Shown here: positions 11,310-22,720 of the stretch, one piece after another | Layout of the letters: every line of letters starts with the position of its first letter | Position numbering within the stretch: position 1 is the first letter of the stretch | Source of the DNA: Welwitschia mirabilis | Taxonomy: Eukaryota > Gnetophyta > Gnetopsida > Welwitschiales | Direction of reading: 5' to 3' | NCBI GenBank assembly: GCA_051453625.1 | Contig: JBOZIK010000001.1 | Coordinates: 92,910,469-92,959,355 of the forward strand | DNA length: 48,887 nucleotides | Position numbers and translations under genes: made by a program | Notes under the pieces: model-generated | The model's database searches: none | Seen by the model: the letters and a program-made list of their open reading frames with translations, nothing else | Told to the model about the DNA's origin: nothing

Positions 11310-14230
11310 CAGAAGAAGCATGGGATACACATGTGACTATCATTTGCACCCTTGTCCTCTTCAAAATCACTATCATCATCCCCAATTGAGTGGCTCGTAT
11401 GGTCAGAGGACAGATTTACTGGTGCAGAGTCATCATTATCACTAAGGTGCTCTTTTGGCATTTCCACATATGTTCAAGACTCAGATCTTTAAGATGAATG
11501 CCCTCTATATTCTTTCCTTGAAGTTGACTTTCATGCAACAACATGTTGAAGTTCACAAAAACTAGACCGTTGAAGTCAACAACTGTTGTTTCTTTGCTTT
11601 TGTGTTGTTAAACATACTCTAGATTCTTTCGCAAACAACAACAAATGTAGCTTGACTAAGGATTCTACATGTAAGCTTCCTCAAATTAGGCTAAGAAAAG
11701 TCAGACTTATCCCACCATGCATCTAAATTAAAAAGGCCAAAAAAATATTAAAAATTATGATTTACTCAATTTAGTATTTCACGAAATGTGAACATTGGAA
11801 TTTGGAAGGAGAATAAATTATATCTCGAATAACTAGACAAAGCCTCTTCCTTCATTCCATGGCATCCTTTGAAAATGCATCTAGTGATTGGCTAATGAAT
11901 TTTGACAATTCCACATACAATGTTACCTATTTGTGACTTGTGGGTTATGATCTCTTTACCATCCCAAAAAGACTCATATGAACTTCAGCATCATCTAAAT
12001 TGAAATTTGGCTCATAAGAAAAGGTTGGATCTAATAGATGGGCAACACTAGGTATTTGCTTGTAGAGTCTTGTTCCACCTTCGATCAGTTATATCCTAAA
12101 TAGGCAGAAATTTATCCTTGTCATTTTCATAGTACCTATGCAATTTGTGATAAGATTGTCAAGTATTTAGGAACCAACAGTGTTATGTCTGCAAATTAAT
12201 TTACGACCTGAAAAAAATCTAATTTCATTTAAGATATTTATTCCTAAATTTTAATTTACCTTTTGATACTCACCTTTGCACATTCCATTGTGTTGTAAAC
12301 ATAGGCCATGGACAATCGATCACTATCTACCAAGCATACTATGTGGAGGAAAGATTCTAAAATCTATAAGAATATCATTTGATTAATTGATTTCTATGTT
12401 TAAAAAAATCAACGATTAATGAACTTATGCAATTGCCATATATGTTCATAACTTTTTCCATAGTACTCCAAAATGGAAAATGGCTTTCTTTCACAACTCA
12501 CAAGCAATGCCATGTCCGCACCTTGCTTGCTTGTATGGAGCTATAGAAAGCCATCCATCCTTCTCTATGAAAATTCAAAACGCAATATAATTGCATTAAA
12601 TGTTGTAAAATGCAAAACGTAATGTGCAAACGTAGATTTTGGAGTATCTCACCCATTCCTCAGAACTATACATGAAGCCTAAAGGCACTCTTGCATCCAA
12701 CAAACTCTGCAAAAACAAGAAATGTGTTGCAAGTCTATCAATGCCTTGTTTTGAAATTTATTTTCCTTTGTTATGCTTTAAGAATAAGGATCACAAGTTT
12801 CCATAGTCGTAGATGAATTTGACAATTCTTTCACAATTATCAACCACATCTTTAATTTGAGAAATTAACTTAATAAATGTTTTACAGGAAAAATTAAAAA
12901 TTTTACAACATTATAAATTGTAAAATAAATAATTTACAAAATTTACTTAAGACAACTTGGCCAAGTCCTCCAATAGCAAATGTAGTGAACATGCAACACA
13001 CGGTATCCAAAAGATGTGAGGATAATCTATTTGAAACTCACAACCAAATTTGACACATGCAAATGCATTATTGGTAATGATCTAGACAACACTAGTTGGT
13101 CCCACCTCCTCAATTACCTCTTTAATGACAAAGCTCACGATGTTGCATTTCTCATAGCATGTATGACATCAACCCTACATTAAAAAATAATGTGTTGCCC
13201 ACTACTAACCAAAGAATTAACAAATATGTACCTTCTTGCATCTTTCTGTCCATTTGTCATGATTTTGCATCTAATCATGCTTTCTTGTTATGATCAATAA
13301 TGGCCTTCACTTCCCCTGGAAAAGAAGTAAAGAAGTCAATCACTTTACACTCATAGTTTTACGCTTTCACTGATTCACAAATCACAACTACTACTAAAAA
13401 GAAAAGAGAGAGTGAGAGAAAGTGTATGTGAGAGAGAGAGACCTCAGTCTAGTCACGTAATAATTTCCCCCAAAGTTTTTCATACGGAAGATTGTTGTAT
13501 TTATATTTCATGGTAGAAATAGCTTCCACCATGACATTATACTCTGGACATCTTGCCATATTGAGAGGGATGCAACATCAATAAAGGAAGTTTGCTACCC
13601 TATTCGCCTCCCTATGCAATCAAATCTTTCATACAGCATCCCATGTTGTCAATAATTTGTTAGGCTTTAGGACCAATAAGAAAAACTTGACATTGAAATG
13701 AGTCAAAAACAATCAGCATTTGAAATGACTATAATCAAAAAGTAAAAATTACAAGTTGCTTACTACCTTGAAGTGTAAGCATAAATATGATCCTATGCCA
13801 GATACAATTGTGGAAAATTTGCCTTTCCACTCATGAAGGCTTATGGCATCTTGCCTATTCTTCTCCTTCTCTGATTGAGTCATGTTCGTGAGCTCCTCAG
13901 TTGAGTCATAGGTAGTGTAACTATCAAGTAATTTTCCCTATATTTGTACCAATTGTGCCTTTTTTCCTTCTTTGTCCTCTAAAATTCTTCTAATTGGAAT
14001 TAGGTAAGTAGACATACCTCATTAGGAACTTGGAGGCATGGGATCACATCTCTTTAAGTAACCCACACAAGATGAACTTGTTAATGACACAATGCATATG
14101 ACCATCACAAAAAGGACAATGCACAATTTGACCATTTGATTTGATTGTGCATCAGTCAAAGTTTGCATTTCTCGAGAAATCATCTTTCCATGAAACAAAA
14201 ATTGCATCCCACATAACTTGTTGTTGCTAG
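11310..14230 (-). pseudogene. hAT transposase, decayed full-length copy
   Basis: Reading the minus strand, the hAT domain order is visible. A BED-type finger reads NGQIVHCPFCDGHMHCVINK (about 14,080-14,145). A DUF659-like part follows: EVKAIIDHNKKA, MDRKMQEGTYLLIL, NTLFFNVG (13,320-13,160), then CNIVSFVIKEVIEEVG, IITNNAFACVKF and IFWIPCVACSLHLLLEDLAK (13,145-12,955). Next are KDVVDNCERIVKFIYDYGNL (12,850-12,790) and DRLATHFLFLQSLLDARVPL. The C-terminal dimerisation region reads DAWWDKSDFS, LRKLTCRILSQATFVV (11,725-11,650) and LVFVNFNMLL (about 11,560). An acidic tail, DDSDFEEDKG, lies near 11,370. Many stops, several at former W, Q or R codons, make it inactive. Confidence 0.85.
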
Positions 14231-14309
14231 TTCACTCTTCCTTCTTCCATTGTTTGAACATGAACAGATCTTTTTGCTTGTGGATGTAAACCTATCTGTC
14301 CTTTTTCTT

Positions 14310-14980
14310 TTTGGTGCCATTCAGCTAGAGAGAAAGAGAGAGAGCGAGAGAGGAAGGGAGGAAGGCAAAAAGAAAGGGGGAAGAGAGACATTTTATACTG
14401 CTATTCAAAGTTCAAACTCAGAGGAAAGCACAATAAATCAATTTAAGATCGATTTTGCAACATTAAAGTGTGAAATGCTCAGAAACCCTTAAAACAGAAA
14501 GCTGTGAAAATTTAAGAAAAGATAAAATCATTGTTTTCACTCAAAATCAAAATGAAAACAATGAGAATCATCTTTAGAAAGAAAGAAGAGTGGAAAAAAA
14601 ATCTTTAAAACTAAAAAGAGGTAACCAACAATTTTTGTCCCTCACTCTTTCCTCAAGAACAAGCTGCTCTCAATGCTACAACTGTCGCTACTAGAAGTGT
14701 GAAATGAAAACTAACAGTCCCAAACCCTTCTTATCCACTCCATATAAGCCGCAAGCCATATTATTAAGTTTTTTTAAGTTTTTTTTAAGGGGATAGTGTT
14801 TTCGCCCTTTATTTTCTATTGTTAGCATTTCTTTTCTTTTCTTTTTCTTTTTTCCTCTCTTTTTTTTTTTAAAAATAAAGCATAGACAAGTCTAGTGAGT
14901 CTAGTAAGCCTGCTTCCAATGCACTTCTCTCGACAAGTTTTTACAAGCAAACCTTCAAACCCACGTCTTGGGAAGTTTTC
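14310..14980. other. 5' non-coding part of the hAT element
   Basis: Purine-rich GAGAGA sequence (14,325-14,390), oligo-T/A tracts (14,768-14,876) and several GAGTC motifs near the terminal repeat. No coding sequence beyond the start of the transposase was recognised. Confidence 0.4.
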
Positions 14981-14983
14981 TTA

Positions 14984-15009
14984 GACTCACCGTGAGTCTT
15001 GCAGCACTA
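14984..15009 (-). repeat. Terminal inverted repeat of the hAT element
   Basis: On the minus strand this end reads TAGTGCTGCAAGACTCAC and includes the inverted repeat GACTCAC.GTGAGTC. It shares TGCTGCAAGACTC-like sequence with the MITE ends at 22,412 and 22,712 (TGTTGCAAGACTC). It lies about 800 bp outside the BED finger, where a 5' end is expected. The opposite end was not found with confidence near 11.1 kb. Confidence 0.55.
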
Positions 15010-15489
15010 CTTACAAATAATTAAGGAGGTTAAGAATTAGTAATTCAAAATTGAATCAATGCAACTCTTCACAGACTTTAAATTGAATAGGCCCATCCTC
15101 TATTACTATATGACCAACAATTGAATTCTACTCCCGGTAAGTAGAGAAGTATCAATTGATAATGCAAGATATGTTGAAGAATAAGACTTCTCAATTTCTT
15201 ATTTAGCATAGACAATTTGTCATTTGAATTTTTGTTTTTTTTATTATAAAGTTCATTCCACATAAAATCGATTTGTCATTATTATTTTTATGATGCAACA
15301 AAATACTAAAATGCATGTTAATAAATCTAACAACTCCTTTTGAAACCTTCATAAAAAATATTGTGTTTTCTACAAGTGAGAAACAAATTAAGAAGTACTT
15401 TAGTTTTGTATACATGTCTACATTTCAAGTAACAAATATCATTTACATAATCATTAAATATTCTTCTAGTTGAATATTAAAGAGCATAC
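15010..15489. other. Intron 3 sequence between exon 3 and the hAT end
   Basis: AT-rich with no recognisable coding sequence. It should be the start of intron 3 of the sialidase-like gene, since a GT donor lies at 15,488-15,489. The overlapping short minus-strand frames at 15,078-15,415 have no family resemblance. Confidence 0.5.
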
Positions 15490-15617
15490 TTTTGCACTTC
15501 AAGACCAATCTTGTAGAACAGAAGCACTTCCCCAGTCGGCATCTTAAAAAGTACAGGATTCCACATTGGAACATCAAATTCCTCATCAATGACTTCAGGT
15601 ACACTCCATTTACCATT
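15490..15617 (-). CDS. Exon 3 of the BNR/sialidase-like gene
   Basis: This 128-nt exon encodes 42 complete codons and two further bases. It starts [13 protein letters not shown] and includes [15 protein letters not shown] and [11 protein letters not shown], the continuation expected after exon 2 (KIWLQ..-NGKW). The acceptor is TTGTTAG^AATGG at 15,618-15,619 and the donor is CAAAA^GTATGC at 15,488-15,489. The phase-2 end would be completed by the next exon to give the lysine usual after EVQ. No stop is present. Intron 2 runs 15,618-21,824 (about 6.2 kb). The next exon, normally encoding a W(S/T)GC.KRSYDKG-type block, was not found at lower coordinates. Confidence 0.87.
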
Positions 15618-15915
15618 CTAACAATTTTGAAACTTTGTTAGAAGTTGATAAAAGAACATTTGTCATATAAGAAATAGCTATTGATTTTAATTGAACATGC
15701 TTTAAGAATTATAAAAAATATTGAGATTTAGCATCCACCAACATGAGTAATAGGTATTAAATAAGTAAAATTGTACAAAGTAATAAGACATGAAGAACAT
15801 TAGAATTTCAACAAATCATTAAATATAGCCAATAGTTACAGATGTATTGTAAGTTCAACATTTCAAAAGTATTTTAATATATTACCATAAACAATATTTA
15901 GAGTGTATTCTATAT

Positions 15916-16568
15916 NNNNNNNNNNNNNNNNNNNNNNNNNNNNNNNNNNNNNNNNNNNNNNNNNNNNNNNNNNNNNNNNNNNNNNNNNNNNNNNNNNNNN
16001 NNNNNNNNNNNNNNNNNNNNNNNNNNNNNNNNNNNNNNNNNNNNNNNNNNNNNNNNNNNNNNNNNNNNNNNNNNNNNNNNNNNNNNNNNNNNNNNNNNNN
16101 NNNNNNNNNNNNNNNNNNNNNNNNNNNNNNNNNNNNNNNNNNNNNNNNNNNNNNNNNNNNNNNNNNNNNNNNNNNNNNNNNNNNNNNNNNNNNNNNNNNN
16201 NNNNNNNNNNNNNNNNNNNNNNNNNNNNNNNNNNNNNNNNNNNNNNNNNNNNNNNNNNNNNNNNNNNNNNNNNNNNNNNNNNNNNNNNNNNNNNNNNNNN
16301 NNNNNNNNNNNNNNNNNNNNNNNNNNNNNNNNNNNNNNNNNNNNNNNNNNNNNNNNNNNNNNNNNNNNNNNNNNNNNNNNNNNNNNNNNNNNNNNNNNNN
16401 NNNNNNNNNNNNNNNNNNNNNNNNNNNNNNNNNNNNNNNNNNNNNNNNNNNNNNNNNNNNNNNNNNNNNNNNNNNNNNNNNNNNNNNNNNNNNNNNNNNN
16501 NNNNNNNNNNNNNNNNNNNNNNNNNNNNNNNNNNNNNNNNNNNNNNNNNNNNNNNNNNNNNNNNNNNN
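15916..16568. other. Assembly gap, 653 N
   Basis: Run of N inside intron 2. TCTATAT occurs on both sides, too short to prove an overlap. Confidence 0.95.
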
Positions 16569-17400
16569 TCTATATTTCTTGTTACCTAGTTGTGTTGTAG
16601 GCAACATACATCAAATGTACCACTCGATCTTAAATATTAAAAACACTTTGGATTAGGATTTTCCTTGGTCTTTTGCCATTCTTTATGATGTTTATATTAT
16701 TAAAGTATCTTGGCATGAGTTATTAGGTTGGTTATTATAAATATGTGCAAATCATATATCTAATTGTGTGCCTCTAGATTTCATAATGTTATCCTATGTT
16801 TACAACTTATTAGAATGGTAAAGGCCCAAGTTCTTTTCTATGTCAAGATGCATAGAACACAATTTTTGTAATGTACAAATAATAATTGTCAAAATGAATA
16901 GTAATAACATACAAATGTAAAGAGACAAACCAGTAATTAAAAAAAAAAAAAAAAAGAGGTAGAAGCAATGACATATATTGAAAAAATAGATAGCCGATAA
17001 GTTGAAGCAAACCAAGCCTCGTTTTGCTCCCAAAAAGCTTTCCAAACATTTTTCAATACGTTTTGGTTTTCGCCTAAGGCCTTATATTTCAATCCTAAAG
17101 GTTTAGTTTTAAACAATAAAATTAGCAGCTTTACTACCCTTACCCATCCCCCTTCCCCCACCCCCCCAAAAAAAAACCAACGCTCTCCACCCCACACATC
17201 ACATCATACTAATGTAATGATCATGTCATGTTGAGTACTATAATGATGTGGCATTCAAGGATTTAAAAAATATTCCCAACTTTGGCAAGACCTGACTGAC
17301 CATGTCTTTTCTAAATATACTCCAATTTCAATAAGAAAAAATTGTTGGAATTCTTAAAATTGCTTCAATTGGTGAGATGAAAAGTATTTGGCTTAAAATT

Positions 17401-17500
17401 NNNNNNNNNNNNNNNNNNNNNNNNNNNNNNNNNNNNNNNNNNNNNNNNNNNNNNNNNNNNNNNNNNNNNNNNNNNNNNNNNNNNNNNNNNNNNNNNNNNN
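17401..17500. other. Assembly gap, 100 N, with repeated flanks
   Basis: Exactly 100 N, a common placeholder for unknown size. The 20 bases before it (17,381-17,400) and after it (17,501-17,520) are identical, AAAGTATTTGGCTTAAAATT. Confidence 0.95.
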
Positions 17501-18998
17501 AAAGTATTTGGCTTAAAATTAATTTGCGATCATCTTCAACTTTCATTCCCAAATGACACTTTATCTTAAACAACAATGTTCCCATAGAGCATATGAATCT
17601 ACTTGCCAAACCCAAACTAAAGTTGGAGTAACATCAATAGCTATAGTGTTGTTAATTCTCCTCCAAGATCATGCAAGGAATCTAAGAGAAGCCAAAACTC
17701 TAAATCCACTAACACTATTGTCAGTTGACAAAATTAGGACAATTTTCACATTCTAGACATAATCAATAATCTTTTTAGGTTGTAGCTAAAAGGATTTCTA
17801 GGAGATCTTCTAATGAAGTTTCACAGTCTTGTTGATTGTATTATTTCATCAATATTAAACTATCCAATTGGGTTGCTATGATTTACTATGCTCTACCACA
17901 TTTTCCTTATTTGAGAATAGGTAGCATATAGAGGGTTGTCAATGTTTTGGCAATAAAAACCCTTGAGCAATGTATAAATCCAACAAACACGAATGTGGTT
18001 ACTTGAAAGCTCGCTATTTAGATACAACTGTTAATCAAAAAGCATAAATTGAAAGTCTACAAATCTTCCAACATGAAGTTGATGTCGGAATTCAATTCTT
18101 TTTAAATGACAATGCTGAGAAAAATAAATCTGAATACCAAATGTTGGGGAAAATAAACCTAAATACCAGACAACTATGTTTCCTTTTTATTTTTTTCTAA
18201 GATATTTAGAAAACTCAACAAAGGATAATTGTATATTCAACATAAAGGTAATAAACATTAAATTATGATAATTTAGCTACACTGGAAATTGAACAACCAC
18301 CTTGAAGTTAATGAATTATGCCATGTAAAAGAATTTAGTGTCAGAAAAAGAGAAGCCAAAACTTCCTTTTTTAATTACATTCACATTTGTTTATTTTTAT
18401 TGATCTAAAGGTCTCACCCTCTTAAATGTTGTAAATGGATATATACTTTTTGTGCTATGTGAGTTAGGGCTAAGCCAAAGTTAACTCATGGTTACTTTAG
18501 AGTTTTAACCCTAAAATGAGTCTTTAAAAGAAGGCAAGGGTTGGGCAAAGAGACAGGAGGTTTTTGGCCACTGCTTCAGCTATTGAAGATGAATTGTGTC
18601 TTTGGGCTGTCCTAAGCTAATTAAGGGCTGCACTATTTTGCATGGAGGTGGGGCCAAAAAGGCCTGAACCACATTAACCACTGTCTTTTTTTGTTGTTTT
18701 CTTTCACCATTTCATTTCTATTTTCTCTCACATTTTGTGATGTTTAGCACATAAAACAATCATACAATTTATTTCAATTAGGAAGGTAGCCATAATTCAC
18801 GATTCTTGCCCCATAGTTTTTAGTTTTAGTATGACATAGTAAATCCTTTTCAAGACAAATGAATTTTAGAACTTTGAAAAATTTAGGATTTATAGGGGAA
18901 GTTGCCATCTCTTAAGAAGTGGTGGGTTGCTTTATTAGGCTTTTCAACGCACTGAGGCATCCAAATCTGAGTTATTAGGTTAATTTAGGCATCCAAAG

Positions 18999-19056
18999 GG
19001 GTTTGGACACCCTGCCCAAGGGATTTGGACACCCTGCCCAAGGGATTTGGACATCT
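18999..19056. repeat. 22-bp minisatellite, about 2.6 copies
   Basis: The unit GG(G/A)TTTGGACACCCTGCCCAAG occurs at 18,999-19,020 and 19,021-19,042, with a partial third copy ending GGACATCT. The first two units differ by one base. Confidence 0.85.
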
Positions 19057-20241
19057 AAAACAGGAACAAAGGCTAAGTACAGGGATTTTAAAGGTTTCAA
19101 ATCAATCTAAAGGGTTTTTAGGGCTAGGTGAGGCATGAATATACTGTGGAAAAGGGCATCTGGTTACTGAAATGTGACTTATGATGCCATGTTGTTTGAT
19201 ACAACAAATTTCAACACTACAATGTTACATATCAAATTTGTATACAATCCAAAAATAAATGAAGGATAATACATGTAAGGGCAAAGCAGCAAGACAAATT
19301 AAAATATGGAAAGAGTTTGCCACCCCAACATTCAATCAATTAATATGTGAGAGTAAAACTAAGTTAAAGTAATTTAGGGAACAGGAATGCATGGGAAAAA
19401 AAAAAAGGAAAACCTTGATCACCTTTGTATCAAAAGCTGAAGCTAAAGCTAAAAGGGCAAGAAGATAAATGGTGGACAAATTAAGGATAATTAAAAGTAG
19501 AGACTCAGACCATATTAGACTGATGTTAACATGCAAAGATTAAATTAATTAGAGAACAAAGTAATGAAGCAGGTAAAAGTAAAGATAGGTCCATCACCTT
19601 TGGTTTTGATGAACCAAACTAGAGTGAGGATAGGGAATAAAAGACTAGAGAAAGAGTTGGATAGACTAACTGTAGACCTAGGAAAAATGAGATAAAAGCA
19701 GAATAGGCCATTAACACTGATAAAAGAAATTAAGATATAATAATGAATTTAAGACAGATGTCAAACAAGAAACACTAATTGGAGTGAAGTCATGGAGCAT
19801 AAATATATTGGTCCAAAGCCACAACCCTTATCCATTAACAAGGTGATGAGAAGTAATGTTAAGCAAAGGAGATTTCCAACTGAGGAAAGGGATTAGTTGT
19901 CAAAGGAAAATGGGTAGTAGTAAAGGAAGAGAACAGTGGTAGAGGACAATGACCAAAATCCCTACAAATAGCCATGGTAGTAATGGATGATAGAAAGGAA
20001 GGATCCTGGTGACAACTTGGCATAAGATCCTCGGTCGCTTTCAAGAAAGAATTTGCGCTAGGCATAAGTACCTTTACATTTTTGGTTTGAGATTATCTCA
20101 CAAAGGTTTTTATAAGAGTTGAAGTGAATTGTAGGGTGATGTGAAGGCGAAGGTATGGAAGCATCAAGCATGTTGGACTCTAGGTGGAGCTTTGAATGAA
20201 ATGGAGTGATGAAGAGTCAAGAATAAGATGGAAGCATGTTG

Positions 20242-20865
20242 NNNNNNNNNNNNNNNNNNNNNNNNNNNNNNNNNNNNNNNNNNNNNNNNNNNNNNNNNNN
20301 NNNNNNNNNNNNNNNNNNNNNNNNNNNNNNNNNNNNNNNNNNNNNNNNNNNNNNNNNNNNNNNNNNNNNNNNNNNNNNNNNNNNNNNNNNNNNNNNNNNN
20401 NNNNNNNNNNNNNNNNNNNNNNNNNNNNNNNNNNNNNNNNNNNNNNNNNNNNNNNNNNNNNNNNNNNNNNNNNNNNNNNNNNNNNNNNNNNNNNNNNNNN
20501 NNNNNNNNNNNNNNNNNNNNNNNNNNNNNNNNNNNNNNNNNNNNNNNNNNNNNNNNNNNNNNNNNNNNNNNNNNNNNNNNNNNNNNNNNNNNNNNNNNNN
20601 NNNNNNNNNNNNNNNNNNNNNNNNNNNNNNNNNNNNNNNNNNNNNNNNNNNNNNNNNNNNNNNNNNNNNNNNNNNNNNNNNNNNNNNNNNNNNNNNNNNN
20701 NNNNNNNNNNNNNNNNNNNNNNNNNNNNNNNNNNNNNNNNNNNNNNNNNNNNNNNNNNNNNNNNNNNNNNNNNNNNNNNNNNNNNNNNNNNNNNNNNNNN
20801 NNNNNNNNNNNNNNNNNNNNNNNNNNNNNNNNNNNNNNNNNNNNNNNNNNNNNNNNNNNNNNNNN
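20242..20865. other. Assembly gap, 624 N
   Basis: Run of N inside intron 2. No shared flanking sequence of useful length was seen. Confidence 0.95.
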
Positions 20866-21824
20866 GAAGAATAGGAGATGGGATGTCTACATAGGTACCT
20901 CCTTGCCATGGAATATAACATATAATAGGAGGACACAAGAATTATGTAGAGCAAGACAAGCAGAGACCAGAATGGAGTGAATAAACTACAAATAGCAAAG
21001 GTTATCCCTATTTTTGTCTACTTTGTTGGTGATTGGCAAACCAGGCTCCACGCCTACACCTACCCAGCCCAATGTTTTTAAGAACATCCTGTTTAGGTAT
21101 TTCATACTGACATGTAAAAATTCATATATACTTCAAGCTTAACATGTTAATTGTTTGTGTTCCTTGTCCGATTTCTCTTTGTTTTTATATATCTGAATTC
21201 TCATTCAGCTTTTCTTATGGGGTTTGTTCCATGAGTCAATTGTCTATGATGAATTCTACTCCATCCCTTGCTCCCTGCCAATCACTGGGTATGATCTGCT
21301 TTCTTCTTTTAGCATTCATGGGTTCCTAATTTCCAAAGAGGCTATGTAGTTCATTATCTCTCACAATGTGAAAGATCTGGGATTCCTTGTATTGATGATA
21401 TAGCATTGCCCACTTGATATTGTTTATACACCATTCATGTTCAGCTCACACAGTGGTAATATTAGCATCACACAAAAGTGTGTTTATAATTTGATCCAAA
21501 CCAATGTGAGGAATAGCCATCGTATTATGATTTGTGTTCAATAAATCAACTGAAATGTGTAGTTTATAGTCATACTGTATTTTTCTGTACTATCCATTTT
21601 TTATAGGAAAAAATAAAATGGTATTGCAAATATTGAAACACAAAACTTAATAGAAGGATAGATTGCCGCATAGTAGAAGATTACAAATGATGCCATGGAG
21701 GCAGAAAAAAGAAATGAAGTAGTACACCTTTGGCTTAAAAGCAGCATGACAAAGAACATAGGATTGTGTCTTCGAAGGTTACATTTCAATTCACAGTCCC
21801 AGATGCTTAGCATTATTTGCATAC

Positions 21825-21911
21825 CTCCAAACGCTGTAACCATATTTTTACATCAGAAGCGCCTTCACTAGAACCACCAAAATAGGCTACAAGGAATATA
21901 TTTGGCTCCAC
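21825..21911 (-). CDS. Exon 2 of the BNR/sialidase-like gene
   Basis: This 87-nt, 29-codon exon follows a 192-bp intron. The acceptor is TAATATAG^GTGGAG and the donor is GAG^GTATGC, both phase 0. It encodes [20 protein letters not shown], the most recognisable part of the family (the FGG..EG..D..IW motif of the first propeller blade). Joined to exon 1 it gives [17 protein letters not shown], with the same spacing as I recall for the plant family. No stop and no frameshift. The intact frame and canonical junctions argue for a functional or recently functional gene. Confidence 0.87.
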
Positions 21912-22103
21912 CTATATTAGTTGCAGGCATCTGTATTGGTTAGGAATCCATATTTCTAGAGTCCACTAGATAATAAGAAATGAGAGCAGGACAATAAAAC
22001 TCCCTTTTCTCTGTAAAATAAAATTCTATTTAAAGAGTTCTGATCAATAATAATGGACCTTTTCTATTGCAGAAAATAAAAGTTGCAATGCAACTTATCT
22101 TAC

Positions 22104-22289
22104 CTCCACAATGGTTGAAGCATGACAACTAGAAAATGGAACAGACTTTGCTGGAAATGTAAACTCTTCACTAACAACAGGGTAATACAAAATACTTGAT
22201 GACTCTGATGCTTGTTTAGATTTTGCTGAATTCACGTTGCTTGCAGCAAGGCTTCTGTCAATTCCATTTGATGTTAAAATTAGCATTTT
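22104..22289 (-). CDS. Exon 1 (or first visible exon) of a BNR/sialidase-like gene
   Basis: This segment encodes the N-terminal part of a plant protein of the BNR/sialidase-like superfamily (BNR_2-type beta-propeller). The plant members have no established substrate that I know of. The diagnostic stretch near the end reads EEFTFP, then [12 protein letters not shown], which is strongly conserved at the start of the propeller domain. The 3' end is a good donor, GAG^GTAAGA at 22,103, in phase 0. The open frame continues upstream to about 22,322, but its first codon there is GTG; the first in-frame ATG is at 22,289. Family members usually start with a hydrophobic or signal region, so a further upstream exon joined at an acceptor such as the AG at 22,255-22,256 is possible. 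The frame has no stop, unlike the surrounding transposons. Product class is fairly secure; the start is not. Confidence 0.82.
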
Positions 22290-22411
22290 TGAGATAAAAC
22301 CAGTAAATAAAATGTATAACACTTAGAATTTAAGTACCATGAGACCTACTTTTCACTGATTTTGTATGCCAATCCACTTGAATTCATATCCAATATTTAG
22401 CTAAGTTGAAC

Positions 22412-22712
22412 CACTGTTGCAAGACTCTCCGGGTCTAGGCGAGTACTCTCAGAGTTCCGAGTTTTTTTGAACTCCCGAGTCGGGTGGGAAGAAACTCGCC
22501 GAGTCCGAGTCAGCTCCCAAAACTCGCGAGTCTCAACGAGCCTTAGTGAGATTTGGCGAGTTTTTGGTGAGTTTTGGTGCATCTATACATGAAACTGTCT
22601 AGTGACTCTTTTTGACTCCCGAGTCTGTACCGAGTCAGCTCCCGAGTCGGATCGAGTCACGAGTTTTTTCCTCTAGCCGAGTCGAGTGGCGAGTCCAAGT
22701 CTTGCAACAATG
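22412..22712. mobile_element. hAT-type MITE upstream of the sialidase-like gene
   Basis: This 301-bp non-coding element has terminal inverted repeats. The left end is CACTGTTGCAAGACT and the right end is the complement of CATTGTTGCAAGACT (14 of 15 match). It is flanked by an 8-bp target duplication with one mismatch, AGTTGAAC at 22,404-22,411 and ATTTGAAC at 22,713-22,720. The interior is packed with CGAGT/ACTCG motifs in both orientations, as in subterminal repeats of hAT elements. It is far richer in CpG and GC than its surroundings. It has no coding capacity, so it is a non-autonomous hAT derivative. It lies 123 bp upstream of the first in-frame ATG of the minus-strand gene. Confidence 0.88.
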
Positions 22713-22720
22713 ATTTGAAC

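Larger units (their letters stand above)
15618..21824 (-). other. Intron 2 of the BNR/sialidase-like gene (about 6.2 kb)
   Basis: This is the interval between two in-frame, canonically spliced exons. It holds three N runs (15,916-16,568, 17,401-17,500, 20,242-20,865), poly-A and C-rich simple sequence (16,940-16,956, 17,155-17,178), a 22-bp minisatellite at 18,999-19,056 and otherwise AT-rich DNA in which I recognise no coding sequence. Short open frames inside it have no recognisable features. Confidence 0.75.

Noticed and set aside
15882-16607. Long open frames across the N runs (also at 17,328, 20,180, 33,928, 46,945)
   Set aside because: They are open only because N cannot encode a stop.
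22095-22322. A start of the sialidase-like protein at 22,322
   Set aside because: The codon there is GTG. The first in-frame ATG is 22,289, and an upstream exon is also possible.
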